A stretch of 64,000 bases of DNA from NCBI GenBank assembly GCA_900708905.1, contig CAADRB010000037.1, positions 555,188-619,187 on the forward strand. The letters are read 5' to 3'. The notes under the pieces were generated by a model. That model searched no databases. It worked only from the letters and a program-made list of their open reading frames with translations, and was not told where the DNA came from. The translations under genes were made by a program, and so were the position numbers. Of the stretch, positions 26,501 to 41,500 are shown piece after piece (within the stretch, counting starts at the first letter, position 1; each line of letters opens with the position of its first letter). This DNA comes from Hymenolepis diminuta (Eukaryota > Platyhelminthes > Cestoda > Cyclophyllidea > Hymenolepididae).

Positions 26501-29500
26501 TCATTTAGCAAGTTTGAGAAAATGTCTGCTCACAACATTTTCTTGGTCTTTTCTTCTTGGATTGAAGTGTAACGAATCATTTTCCATCTGTCTTTGCTTC
26601 AAGCCATGGCCTTTCAACGGACCAGACCAAATATCCTCAAAATAGTAAAAGAGTGAAGATTTGCATTGATCTTGATAGAAGAAAATAACTTCCATCTGAA
26701 TACAGCTATCCTATATTTGAAGAAATATGCTCAATCTTTTAAGGCACACCTTGTTTTACCTTACTGTAAATACGATTCGAACTGTGAACAAAACACAACT
26801 TGGCCTTTTGAATTTTTTAAGTAAAAGATTAGTGAAACCAACCGTTTTTGATCTCTCTCGGAAGAAAGAGACTTCACTCAGCCTTGAGCTGTAACGAATA
26901 GCCTCGATCAATTACAGGGAAAATTAATTTCCACTTTTAAAATTAATTGATTTGTGCGAATTCTCATTCTACGATATTAGAATTTAACTCAATAAGCCCT
27001 AAGTGATGTTCTGACTCACTTGGTGATATGATTTTCCGAATGTGGTCGAGTATCATTTAGAGAGATGTCTCTAAGTCGCACCACTGCATTCGATGAATTG
27101 TCGACAAAAACATCACCCTCGAGATACAGCTCTGTGCATGTGAAGACACCGAGACGCCGATTCGGCAAAATCTCTTGATTCCAATTTTGCTATGGAGGAA
27201 GAAAAGGTACAATAAAAAGTGATGATACCCTGTAGCTTTTAATAGGAAGATATCTTACAGGATCATTCATGCCAAGGAAGAGTTCAATCTCCAAGCGTTT
27301 CAGAGCGAAGTTCCATGAAACAAACTTATCCAAAGTTTGAACAAGAGCGTCGGCAGAGGAATCCTCCTCCGACGATACAGAACGGTTATTACTGATGCGA
27401 ACGGGAATTGATAATTCACTGTTTGTTTCAGTGGAATTTGTTTTGCTTCCCGTGCTGGGAGGTCCCAGTATTAAGTCAGCCTCTTCAAAGTTGTCAATGA
27501 AAACCTCGTTTATTAACTTATAATCGCCGTAGGTCAATGAAAGCTGAAATGAGATATGAAGATGAAGTAAGCACGTTGCCAACATATTATTACAATTAAC
27601 CAAAGGATCAACACCAATTAAACAGCAAAGAATAAGTGTTTGAGCGTAAGACAAGTCAGATAATCAATCTCGGAACACACCCGAACAGATTCGAGAGTTC
27701 CAGATACATTAAAAGTTGGGATACCATCAGCTTCGGAAGGGAAGACCTTTCTTTTCAACTTCAAATTCAAGTTAATTGGTTGGATGACATTTCTCTCAAC
27801 TTCAACTCCACCATCGATCAAAATTGCCCTAAATTATAAGAAAAACAGATTGAGAAAATTAGAAGGGAATTGATAAAAGAAAGCACTCAACTGACGTAAA
27901 TGAACTCTGAACTCCCTGAATGAACCGTAAAATTAACTATGACATTACATGCGGCGAAATGATAATGATTTTATGTACTTTCGCTCCTTGATTATTAATT
28001 CTTCCGAAAAGCTTCCTCTACTTGTAAAATTTCCCTTAAAATTAGCGAGCAGTTGAACACTTCGAGAAATCGATTGTTGAAAGAAGACTTACGAAGACAC
28101 TTTAAGATCCTTCAGTCGTATTTTCATGTGATCCATCATCAGTACTCCAATCGGATCGTCTTCAGATACCACTGGATTTGGTAGGACATGGAAAACATTG
28201 AAGACAGAAATGTGACCCAGATCGAAAACGAGAGCTGTGCGAGAAGTGGAGTTCTGGGGCATGTAGACGACAGGCGCCTCGAAATTCACCGAGAGAGCTA
28301 CACGTGGGGGTTGTGGCTGCTTCACAATTTGTTCCATCTAAATAGGAAGAGCATGGAATTTAAATATGTATATATCGAACAACTCCCAAATTCCCCTAGG
28401 AAAGCGTTCTCCAACATTCACCTTGGATTAAAAAAGGGCATAATGAAACTTCTCTGGTAGCAAAGAGGAAATAAGGGATCCAATCCTCAACAGTGTCGTA
28501 GATGCGGGTTTGGAATGGACTTTGAAACTTAGCAGCGAATTATCTTATGGAAACATCACTGGTTAGAGAAGAGTAACAGCATTCCATGAGTTCTCTAAAC
28601 GGCTAGTCGATAAACCAGGTTGACGTCCTAGCTACCTGGGTATTATGTTGTAGAACTAACGGTAGTAGTCAATAGAGATTTCAAGAAGCAAGACTGAAAA
28701 GTTGTGATCAAAGCTTTACTGATATATAGCAGTGTATACTAAGTAGGACATTGCCTGTTCAGCTGTGCTGCAACCAGATGTGTGTCGGTTGGCCAGAGCG
28801 CGTCCACTCATGTACTTCGAGAAGTCGTTGAGAAATCCAGTGACTAAAATTTGGGACACTTGTCTTGCCTATTTAAATGATGTGGGACTGGTTCACACAA
28901 TTTTTTTGAATTGAATTAAAACTGTTATTATAATTGAGGAAAATTTATTGTCCTCAAAGTGGAAAAGATATCTTTAGTGGCACTTTTGAATAGTAATTTC
29001 ATAATTCGAAGGCGAGATATGAGTCTTCACTTCCGGTCATCTTATAAATAATTAGGAAGAGTAATGAAGAGCTTTAAAAGCGATTAAAATAGGGTAGTAG
29101 GGTTGGGGCTTGATATTAAAGTATAAAAAAAGGATGAACATGTATGAAATCGCCTGAGCTCTGGTCATTTCACCTTATCAGGACATGCACTACTTGTATT
29201 TCAACCCAGATTTCATCAACTTAATATGCTTGCCAAGCATTTTACTCGACCATTTTACTCATTAATTATGGACTACCCGCCTCAAAACCACCTCCACTGC
29301 TCCTATTCCACTCAAGCAAACATAATTCCATTGATTACCAATCGTAACAAATTTTCACACAGAGAAAATAGATTAATGTAAACATTCTGCACCATTAGTA
29401 CCTGATTTTTCGCTGCATCCGTAACCTCTGATGCTTTAGCCATAGCGTATTGTGTTGCGGCTTGGAGGGATTCCATGAAGCTCTACAAGGCATGAGATGC

Positions 29501-32500
29501 ATCAGCAGTACGGAATGGCAACAAACTCAGAAAATAAATAGAAAAATACTCACTACAACTCGTCGAATAAACAAATAGAGCATAATAATATGGGCTTTTC
29601 CGACCTGCAAACTGACCGCCACATCCACTTTGTCCGGATCATATTGAAGCTCCGGTTCCTTGGTACCTCGAAAGTAATATACAGCCTGGATCAAGAACAT
29701 GTTCACACCAGGTTCGATCCAGAGGATCTAAAAAGGGAGAAGAGGGATTACGGAAGATGAAACTTGACGAAGATTAGGTTAATGATTCCAAAACATATTT
29801 TCCTTATAGAAGTTTTAGAGGTTCCAGGATGTCATTCCTTTGTCAACGATAATATTAACACACTTACTAGCGATAACACTTTTATGATTTTCGCAATTTC
29901 TTCAGGTGACATTGGTTAGAATTCTCTAATAATTCTAAAACGCAATGATGTAAAGTGTCATTCAAAATGTATTTCGGAAGAGCATCACAAAATCTCTCCG
30001 ATTTGAAACTCGAATCCTGTCACCCTACTTAACCAGAACAGTTCACTGGATGCGCATCAACGGGTATCGAATCTGTGATGTCTGACTTAACAAGCCTTGT
30101 CATTGAGTATAACTCATGTGACATTGATAATAACATCCTACTTTAAAGAGAGGAACGTTGCGGTAATAAATAAATATCCGTGGGTAAACTAGGAGTTTAA
30201 AACAACCGACCACAAATGAAATGTTAGGGGTTTGATTCGTTTCAGCATGCAAGCCACTGACTTCAAGTTTTTTTTAATAAATTTAAGTACGGAGACGCAC
30301 CTGTTGATAGAGGGACTCTTTCATGAGATCGGAGATGCAAATATCCGTGAGAGCCACTGCGATTTCTGTAGTGAGGTAAGTCATTCGCAGATCCACACGC
30401 GTTCCCCGCATAGTGAAAGCCATCAATTTGGTCTGCGACGAACAGAAGAGGATCTGTACATTGTCCAGCGTGACCTGTATCTTCCACTGGGTCGCATCGA
30501 TCTCCGGAATCTTCAGATAACGACCTAAACAATGGGCAGAAGTGTCAGAAATTGGCTATATGACATCATTACAGCATACTTGATAGGGTATACTGAGAGC
30601 TAAGAATTAATATGCTTTCCGTTAATTAATTGAGATAAGACGTTAAGACTAAATGCATACCTCTTTGAACAGTCTGTTTCAACCGATTTACTGGAGTACA
30701 TAAACGCAAGGAAAAGAATAATTAGTTCCAATTTCAGTGGGAAAAAACTTGAAAAGTTGCTGATGGAATCAATAATGCAGCGGATGAAATGAAGTCGAAA
30801 TTGAAGATAAATGAGTGACAACCACAGTTGTGTCTTTGGTGAAGCTTAAATAACATCAATTCCTCCTCNCCCTACCATAAAAGTCACAAAAAAATATTTT
30901 ATGACAAAAGGCTTGAGCATTTAAACTTACACAAAGAAATGACTATTTCGTATACCTTATGTGAGTTGTTCTTGTGGAGCTCTGATAAGCAAAAGATTTC
31001 CGCTAGTAAATAAGCTTCAAATCTCAGCTCTGCAATTATACAGATGAGAGTGGTTTCGCCTTCCACTCTTCAAGTTTGAACAATTTGAGATGTACGCTTT
31101 CTTCTGATGTCCAACAAACTATAACTGGTTTGAGAAAGTCGAGGGTGAAAATACAGGTGTGTGAAGACCTTCGTCCATGTAAACCGACAATCAGGAAAAA
31201 ATTACCCCTGATCGTCATGAAACCTAACCTCTTACCGGATTCAACTTTGAAAATATCTCGAGGATGCAAAGAGATGGTTTGAAATCGCCATGTTCTACTT
31301 TTCGCTTCCCTTTGAACTCTACACCTTCGTGCGAAAATCGCATGTCAAAGCAAGAAATGAATGATAAATCTTTCTATCAACTGAATTTTAAAGAAATCAA
31401 ATATACAAAAGCAATCAAAGTTAATGTCAACTAAATTAAGTAGATTAATTAATTAGCTTACTATTGTTCAACATGTCCTGATTCCATAAAACCAGACAAG
31501 AAAGGCAAACCGTACCAACGTATACGCCATCGGGGTAAATTAATCGAAAGCGTCAAAATACTGCGTCGCTGATTAGACCAGTTTCAATTGCATTTCTTGT
31601 ATTATGTATACTATTGATAGTCTCCCCCCTTCCCACTCCACACTCGGTCGTTCCTTTCATAAAAGGGAACCTTAAATTTATTTAAGGCATATTGTCATAC
31701 TTACGATTCTACTGACGATGGATGAATAACTCACAAATTTGACGGATAATGAGAGTAATATATTAGCAGGGTGTTTAGTAAGAATGCGAAATCGCCACCA
31801 AAAGCATACGAACCCATTTTGACGGCTTCAACCGCGGCACCAATACGAATATCCCGCCGCTCATTCTTCCGAGCCAGGACGCCCAAGACAGCATCGGCCG
31901 GTGTTGTTTTGGCGGCATTCAAATCAGCTTCCCGAGTGGATAACACCGATTTCTCTTGTAAATTAGCTGAACCCTCAGTGTCTCCAATGCGAGTAGCCCA
32001 TTCTAGGGCCTTCTGGTCCTTGTCTTTCATTTCCTCCTCAAGTTTGGGATTTCTGGAAAGGATTTTTATCAAATTGTTGAAGAAACCCATCAGGGAAACC
32101 AGAGCCTCATTGTGTAGACGGACCTAGAGATTTCCAGAAAAGAGCGTTACATACGTGGTGAGATACATTAAAGCACAACCTAGAAAACCTGACATACAAT
32201 ACTCAGTCTGAAACCGATACATCAAAATTGATGAGAGCATAAAAAGCACAGACTAAACTCGGAATATTGGCTATCTTCACTAATTGAATTGTGGGTATTT
32301 TACTGATGATCACTCTGCGTAATTCCAACTGCGTTTTCCCAAACAAGGCGAAGTAGTCGACATTTTATCTCTAATTACTTTCATCATCCATCACTGGTCT
32401 CGTCTTTGGATTTAGATGGGTCGTTTTAACCAAAGTAAACCAGATTCCTTTCAAGCTTACACGCAAAGGACTTTTATCGAAAGTTTTCCTGAAATCTTTC

Positions 32501-35500
32501 GCCTGAAATATTTCCGAGATTTAAAATATCCGATGAAATAGCAAAGTTGCATATTCAGTAAGTGGAGAAAGTGCGGACATTTAAAAACAATTTCGATTTT
32601 CGAAGTCAACCATTTAGGACAAATTAACATTGATAAAAATGAATGGCCGCATAAGTAGTAGGCAGTTTTATCCCCTAATTTCAAGCTTTATTTTAAACAA
32701 AACCGAGGCGTATGGAAGGAAGAGAGAAAAGGTTACAGTTTACTACTACGACATTGTCATGCCTAAAACGTTGAAACAGACAGCAAATCGATAAGAAACA
32801 GTAGCCTAGAATCAATTTTTTAAAGAATATATATGATTAAGCACATCATCTACGCCAGTCAACAGTAATGAAAAAATTCTGAGAAACTTCGCTATGACCA
32901 AGACGGCATAAGAAGTGTAAATGTAAATCCCAGCCCCATATCCATTAGAAGAAGTGCCCACAGGACTTAACTTTGATAGAGAAAAGGTATGCTGGAGTTG
33001 CCCCTACGAGAAACTTACATTTTACCATCTTTTTTATTGACCGGAGTTAACGAGGGTAACTGGATGGGCACGGATGAGTGTTTAGTATTTAGAGAAGTCT
33101 TTTCCAACACCCATCATGGGTCAGGGAGTGGCATTATGTAGCCACCTTAGTGAGAAGCTCAAATTTTGTTTCTGCCTTCTTCGGAAGTGAAACTTAATTA
33201 ATGTTATTCTGATTTCGCAACTGACATTCAGACACCCTCCAGTCAATGACAGATATCTTACGAAAAACCCTTGAAATGTGGACTCGAAAGTGGCAAGTAG
33301 ATAAAGGGGGGGGGGGGCAGTAATAGGATTGTCAATTCATTGAGGTCGTCAAACATAGATTTGAGGGAAATGAAGCGAACATAGGTCTGGTCAAATAAGA
33401 TCAGCTTAACCCCCTTAAGCTGAAGGAGAATATTTAAGATGATGCCATTAAATTTAAGACCAAAAGCTGCGTCATTTCTTCACAGTTGAAATATTAAAAT
33501 CTTGCCCAAATTACTTTAAAATTTCTACATGAATCAACTGCAGTTGAATCACAAGGTTCGATAGACGTTGAAAAATTCGGACTATATTTAAGGTATAATT
33601 CATGAATAGATGAACTCACTCTCAATACTCGAAATTCGCAGGTGAGACTATGTCGAGTATTGGCATACACAGTATCAAATTCAGGTCCATTTTTGTCAGC
33701 CATCAAGAATCTCGCGGTAAAGAGACGATCACTGTCCGAAGTAGACACATCTGAGAGCTTGGAAGAGGTGTTGATCAGACACACGGGAGTTTCACTTCCG
33801 AATTCATAGAATTGTGGCGCCTTCAAGCTCAGACTATTCACAAAGGCCTGAAATACAAAGTCACACATGTTACACTAATTCTCCATAGGGATGTCAGGGT
33901 AGTGCAGTGCAAAATGAAAGGTAGAGGGGTCAGAGGAAAATATTATTTATGTTCATCGATTCACATCCAGTAACGTGGTTACTTCTGGTAAATAATAAGT
34001 GGAAGAATGCGAGTTTCCGGCAAGAAATACTGTAGAAAACCCACCCTCCAAGCAAATCATTTGTCGTAAACAGTTCACTGCCTAGAGGATTTATCGAGGC
34101 GGAAAGATAAACTATGTTAATTAGAACCCTACACTTATTAAAATTAATTCATAAAGGGAGCATCCGAGGGCCCCATAGACACTAGCAGAAAAAAGGAAAA
34201 AACACTTTATGGTTGAAACTTACAATTTCTCGCAACAAAACAAATAAACACTATATTAACCTAGATTTAATTCTGTATACCCTTCTTCGGCTTCCATCGC
34301 CCATTCGAGTCCGAAAGCGTGATCTCCATTAATGTCCCCCATTGCTCGGGCTATTGCTTCCATCAGAGACAAAGAGGATTTGGCGTTATGGAAATGCTTA
34401 TTAACTTCCTTTTCAACCACACCCAGCCCCACCCCACAAGTAACAATCCAAAGGGTTAAGGTTTGATGTGTTTGTTTGGTGTGACATGAGGATGAAAATT
34501 CGTGCCCATCCAATCCTGGGCTTCGAGGACTTTATGGAATGCAGCCGATTCTTGTTGGAAGACATAGAATCTTCCTCCACTGGCTACGCTGTCTATCCAA
34601 AGCACCTTAACAACAATGGTTTGAAGAGTTTTCACATAGGCATTTGCATCTGCATTGACTCTAAGGCCATGTGGGGAAAATTTATGAATCATGATGTGTC
34701 CCTCTCCCACTGCTAACACCAAGAACCATCACTGTTGGTGAAAACTTCGTGCGCATAACAGTTACAACTTCAATGGAGTTCGTCCGTATATACCCAAAAC
34801 CTATCATTTCTTCGATTGACCTTTTCATTCTGGTGAAAATGTTTTTCGTCGGAAGAAAACCAAAGACACTCCTCTTCCTCCGAGGTTTTGATAAACAACA
34901 TTCCTTATATCTCGTTGTTTCTTCAGACACTTGAAGATCTTTGACAAGATGTGGTGCATTGACTTCCCACGATTTTCATCCATCATGTCATGACATGCAC
35001 TCTTCTCACAAAATTAGATGTTCTGAGTGGGTCAGCAGAGCGTCGACAGTGCTCTTTTCCTCGTGGCGGCCAATTCATCTTCATTGTCTTTATTCAGTAA
35101 GTCCTTCCTAACTTTGAAAAGGAAAGGTCTGGCGACTTTTAGAAATCTTGCAATTTCTAGATTCCTGTGTTTCGCTTTTTTGGACACTATGACAGCGTAT
35201 CTTTTCATTTCATTACCTATAATAATATCGGCCACGTGATCTGATATAAAAAATTCATTATGACCGGGTTAGTTTAAATTACAAAAATAAAGGTGTCCTC
35301 AGATACCTTACGCAGCCCATATAGAATAAGATTTGGTTTAATATTACGTTCATTTGTTTAGTTATAAGAAATTGTAAGTTTCAACCATTAACAGTTTCAT
35401 TTTCTGTTTTTCTAAGGGGTGTCCTCAGGTGCCTTACGCACTTTGTAATGTAATAATGTAATACCCCTGTGAAGCGTGTTATTTTAACAATGATTAAAGA

Positions 35501-38500
35501 ATACTAAATATTAGAATCAACTTAAAACCCTAAAAAATAGAAATAAATACGAACTAGTTATTGGGGAGCTCATCTAAGATCTGATCAAAGGATAAGTTAG
35601 AGCCTTAATACACTGCTTTAGAAAGAAAGCAAATGAGCAAAATCGGGACATTCTTACATTAATTTCTTGATCCCATTGGCGAAGAGCGAGATCTGCACCA
35701 ATTTGATTGACCGCGAACACCAGCATGGGTGCCGAAGGATCGGACAGACTTTTCACACTGGCTGCTTCAAACAGACGAATGCGAATCTGAAAGAAAAATT
35801 TACTGTGTTAGAGACGATCTGAAGTATTGCAATCATGCGTCCTTAAACGAAATCATTAGCATACCTCCTCAACAATAAATGAACCCTTAACTATGACCAA
35901 ATTGGCCAGAAGTTTGCGAGTTTTCGTCTAGAATAAAGATAGACACAATAAAATAACAATTAAGTGAAGAAATAGGGAACGAATTTCGAACTAACATCTT
36001 GCGAAGCGGACTCATTTGGGGCAGGAGTATAAGGGGTTTCACTAGAATCGAAAAAGATATCACTACCATCTTCGGTTTGATCGTCTGAAGAAGCGGAAGA
36101 TTTTCTCTCAGCGACTTTGCCGGCCACTCGCAATAACTGCATGGCCTTCAAATGGCCCGGCATTAAATCACCCGTTTTGGAATCAAAAAACTCCACATCC
36201 TAAAGAGACACAAAGAGAACGTTAAACTAAATGTCTCAGCATTTCAAAATCAGGAAGAATTCTGCCAGCCTTACTTTCAGAAGAGCTTCGGGGTCTGTAG
36301 GTACTCTTTGAGTGGGATCAGCTTCAGGAAGAGGTATATGAGCAATTATATCCAAGAGGGATTCAAGAACTTGATCGGTGAGATCAATTGCCAGCAGTGG
36401 AAGACGACCTTCTACCTGGAATCTGTCAAAAGAAGACAGGATCCCATTAATAATTTCATTAGTAATTATTTATATAATCCGTGATGGGGCAAATAAAATA
36501 AACTTTTATAGTACGAAGACATCTGAGCTCGAGCAACAGATGGAACTTGCCAAAGAGGGAATAAAGAGATCGAGTAGAAATTGCGAATGAAGTTGGGTTA
36601 TCAAAATAGTACAACTTCATTGGCTTTTCAGATTCCGATTACACAGTATCACTTAATAGGTAATGTCAGGCTCCATGTTTCAAATTTCAGGATTTCTGAG
36701 TCAAGTCTCATCAAGCCAAGATTGATTATTGATCTCTTGCTATAATGAGATAGTTAGTAATACTGCTTCAATGCGTTTTTATCTTCTAATCGCTGAGATG
36801 GCGGGATTATTATTACTACTAAATAGTCATTGTAATCATTATTACATATCACATTTTAGTCGATCAAGAGGATCAATGACTAAGTTTGTCATAAGAAATT
36901 CACCATTATTCTCAAAATTCAAGATTTTGCATCGTCAAGAGTGTTCGAACGTAAATGGCATTGAATTTGGAGTACCATAGCCCAATTTGGCCATCGCAAG
37001 CATTCATAACTTTCAAATAGCAGTCATTTCAAAGAACATTTTCCCGCAGCAAGCACCGCTCTTCCTCGTCGCAAACATTTTATCTTATTGGGAGTTTATT
37101 TTCAAAGAAAATGTTAATCGAGATTTTCGAAGAACCTCATGTGATAAAAATGTCATATAAATGCAAATACGTGATCTAAGTTGGCAAAATTTAAAAGGTC
37201 GCGTGTACTATAAGGAGAATTTATGGAAAGTTAGAATATTTGAGAATACACGGAGAGTATCAATCCTGATAAATACGGCTATGTGCAAATGCGAGATAAA
37301 TACTACGTACATTATTGGTACAAATATTCATACCACATACATCAACTCCATCCCATTTAGATTGTCATGAATGATCGGCGGAGTTAAAGTAGTAATATAT
37401 TACCAAGATTTCTCTATTCTACGTTGGTGGCCTCCGAACTGGAGTTTTTTCAATAGAATAAGTCCTAATCTTTTCCTATTCGTCAAACTAATAGTTAACA
37501 ACTAAGTTAGAATGATGAAAAAGGACATTTATTGTCTCTTAAAGTGCCACAAAGAGACTCGATACCATTTTACTGCCGATAACTTCCGACAAAAATTTTC
37601 CAGGTACCTCTACTTTTTTAATTTTACTTTTGATAGATTTAGTATCACGTTATTTTATAATTTCAGGTAGATGAGTACAAGACCACATTTAAGTAAACAA
37701 GTGATAAATATAACTCCTTATTGGACCGTTCCATTTGCGGTCAACCAATAACTCCTTCAGTCCCCTAGTCATGGAAACTTTTGAGTGCTGTTAGCAATCG
37801 CTAACCTCTTTACAAAAGAGAGAGGCCTAAAAAACCTTCCTCCTCCTTCTCTATTTTGATTGCAGCGAATGGTTTGCAAAAGGCTCGGTTTTACAAACAA
37901 TGGACGGTATACGCGATAAATACAGTGCCATCATCACAAGCCACTTATGTAGGAAATTTGATCAAACAGGATAATTATTTAGGACACGTCTTGTACATGA
38001 GGCGAGTAAATGTGGAAGGGTAAAAGTCCACAAGATGCATGGAAGACGAAAATAAGGAACAAGAAGCATAAAGATTGCAAACGGTGAGAGATAGTGGCCG
38101 ATGACTATGTAGCCTGATCTATCCAATGGCTACATTGAGCTCCCAGGTCGGATCCCTGGCCTAGAAATGTTGCGAGCCAACTTTTAACCCGCTTGAAGCT
38201 TATACTTGAATTAATTTAGTGTAGTAGATAGGACGCCGACAACCTAAGCACAAAGCCGCAGAGCTGCTGTGGAATGAGCAATTTTCAAGAGTCGCCCATT
38301 ACCCTTGTCATTATAGGAGCACAGGCAACTCCTGACGGTTTGAAAATTATTTGGAAAATGAATGTTGTCAGTTCGGCAGTGTTATGATACTAGAAATCAA
38401 TAATACGAGGACAACTTGCAATAATTTATGAACAGTCTTTGATTAATGAATGAATGGAGTGACAGCACTATTACTTCATATATCTCGCCTCGTTTGTACC

Positions 38501-41500
38501 TTAGCGACATCTAGTGCCATAAATTAGACTTCATATCATAAAAAACAGTATAGATGGACCTTATTTTGCAAAAATGAGAATTTGTCTGCTCGATTTCAAC
38601 CAATTAAGCCCTATACCATAAATTAGCTTGACCTTATCGGTTCCCTCTTTTCCACTACTGGATTCCGGGGTGAAGAGGTCGCCCATTTCCTCTGCATCTT
38701 CTTACCTTGATGCGGCAGAGATTTAAAAACCTTCGCTGCAGTTTAATAGTTGACTATGCATTGATTCAGGCCCAACGGGAGAGAGGGAGCTGCGAAATCA
38801 GCCAAACATTCGGTCTGAGGAATATCTCACCGTAACACCATTTACTGAACATCCACTAGAAAATATAATATCAAATTTTTATAAAAGTTCTACTTAAAAG
38901 CCTTGTACACTAAACACGCTACTCGTAAAACAGCAAGGTTGAGAGGTGCAATAGAAGCAAACACCGCCTAATCAATTTACGTTAATATTCTCGTTCTATA
39001 TTCTAGCCCAATCAAAGGAAAGACCTTAACTTATATGTTAAATCCCACGGATAAGCGCGATCACATGGTCTAATTCATGCGTCAAATGACCTAAGAGACC
39101 ACCAATCCCGTGGCAGACTGGGCGATCAATCGGGAGAGAGGTGACAGGTTGCAGATATTTCGTTTGCGAGAGAGATATTTCAACTTACTGCGGAAGATTG
39201 AATTCTCGGGGGGCAATGCATCGACGCATCATGAATCTCATACCTAGGGGTTTGAGCACATGACCGTGGCTGTCCTCTTGAGAGTGCATTTGGATAAAGT
39301 CCTCACCTGAAATCACAACAACAATAAGGCGTCGTTAAATCAAGAGATAATAAATTAAATATTCTAAGACGTAGTGGGCAATGTACACAGACATGAAAGG
39401 AGATTACAGTTTAGGATTCACCAAACAGGGATAGAGAAATCTCGAAAATACGAATTTTACTACAAGATGCTTTTATTAGGAGAGAACAGAACATCGCTGC
39501 AAAAGTAATAAAAAACGCATATTTTGATTTCATTTTTATAACTTAAAGCAATCTTGATGAAAAGGAAACGCAAAATCGCGTTAGACCAAAACGCACTTCT
39601 AGTGACCCATGGAATACTAACTGCTACTCAGTGTTTTCAATAATAAAGACTTCATATGCATATTTTTAGCTCATTTAAAGATATAATAAAGGTGAAGTGA
39701 AAAGCTTATGGCTTTGTCATTTATTTTTCATTAAAATTTAAACCAAGGATTAGAATTCCACATTAAGGCAAGCGTGTTTAAATGGACCTGCGACATCACC
39801 TATTCGTGACCTCGACCCAAACGTCCTTTGTTTTAACTAGATTCGATGTACATCATTCACTAGGCCCACCTGTACCCTGCATCATAAAATATTCCCTCAG
39901 AAGATTCCACTTCCTTCAACAAGCGTATCTAATCGTATTATTCGTGATCTGCTTTTTGACTTCATTTTATGGGTTACCGGTGTAGCAACTTAAAAGAACG
40001 AGGTCTAAGAAATCCTGTTCTTTACCTTAGCGAGTGACTGCATTGTGAAATTGAATTCAGCAAAGGATCAATTGATTTAGCGGTTACCTGAAGCTATCAA
40101 AGAACGCCAAAACTCGCGATTAATTCTATTCTATTAGGTAAACTGCTCTTCAATTTCTGCGTTCAAATTAACCACTTGTATTTACGAATGTGCATTGAAA
40201 TTCTAACTAACCTAATCAATACTGATGAAGATTAATCCCGTGTTTACTTATGTAACCTTTAACGCAATTAAGCCACTAGAGATTGCAGAGTTCATGTCAG
40301 AGTAGGTGTGAAAGAAATATGCTTTAACCATTTTATGCAAAAAAGAATAACACAATTAAGATAGGTAAACTTGAATAAGCCTAGAAACTCTATTGTTCTA
40401 TCCTTAAACATCAGGCTTCAGTCATTAAGTCTGAAAGACTCAACTTCGGAGGTCCAGCAATAAAACGAGTAGGAGATCCGAATATAATGATGCAAAGGCA
40501 ACAGAATTTATGAAGAATATTGTGAAAACCTGGAATTACCTTTAAATTACCACATTTCGTTGTCGGGACAAAGAATTTTAAGGTAAGGAATGATTATGAA
40601 CAACAAGGAAGCAAATCCAAGAGATGAAAATACAATTTTATGACAAAACGGGACAAAAGAACCTGTGGAATATTAAAGAATTCAGAGCTTCGACAATTAC
40701 TATTAAAATTCATATGAATACCTGACTGATTGGACACATTCCACGAACTTTGAGTCAATAAAGTGGATTGGCAATCTAGTTGCCTGTGAGTAGGAGACTT
40801 GATGATTGCTTCAGTGTTTGGGAACAGGTTTACACTACTGCTAAGCAAGTTATAAAATAACCCAATCAATACTAGCAGCAATGTCATAATCAATTACTCA
40901 TGGACCATTAACACTAATTAAATTTAGAGCGTAGAATCGAATGAACCTCATAAAGTTCCCTGAAATTTCTAAGCCAACTAGGAGAAGTGTTCACAAGATC
41001 TGATTTGTGCAGGGGAAGGGCATCCTGTGGCCGCTCTAATGAGAATCCCGTTTTCTACCACCTCTCGTATTAAAAAGAATTAATTAGTGCGTCCAAGCAA
41101 CTGAGTTTGCACCGGTGACCTTTGATTTTGTGACCGAGGATTTTTCGGACTTGAGCACACATAAAGTCCCTTGAAATTTCGAATTTATAACTCAGGTTAA
41201 ACCAAACGTGGATTGGTTTCTATATCCAGATGTCTCAAACTCTTCTGATTTAGCCATGGAAAATGGAAATAACCATAGAGATATCCATTTTCTGTCTAAT
41301 TATATACGTAAACGTAGATTGCCGATTTATCCAGAAATATGGAAACCAACATGAAGTCCCAATTAGTAAGTTCGACACTTTAAAACTGAATGAATGGAAA
41401 ACGATTACTACGATCAGATTTAGAACTGAACTAAGATTTGAATTACGCCTAAGCGAAGAGTTTTAAAACACCAGGGAACGAAAAGATAACACAGTAATTT

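Noticed and set aside
38100..38330. GC-richer block with cccaggtcggatccctggcc
   Set aside because: Considered as a tRNA-derived SINE head, but the box B fit is poor and no second copy was seen in the window.
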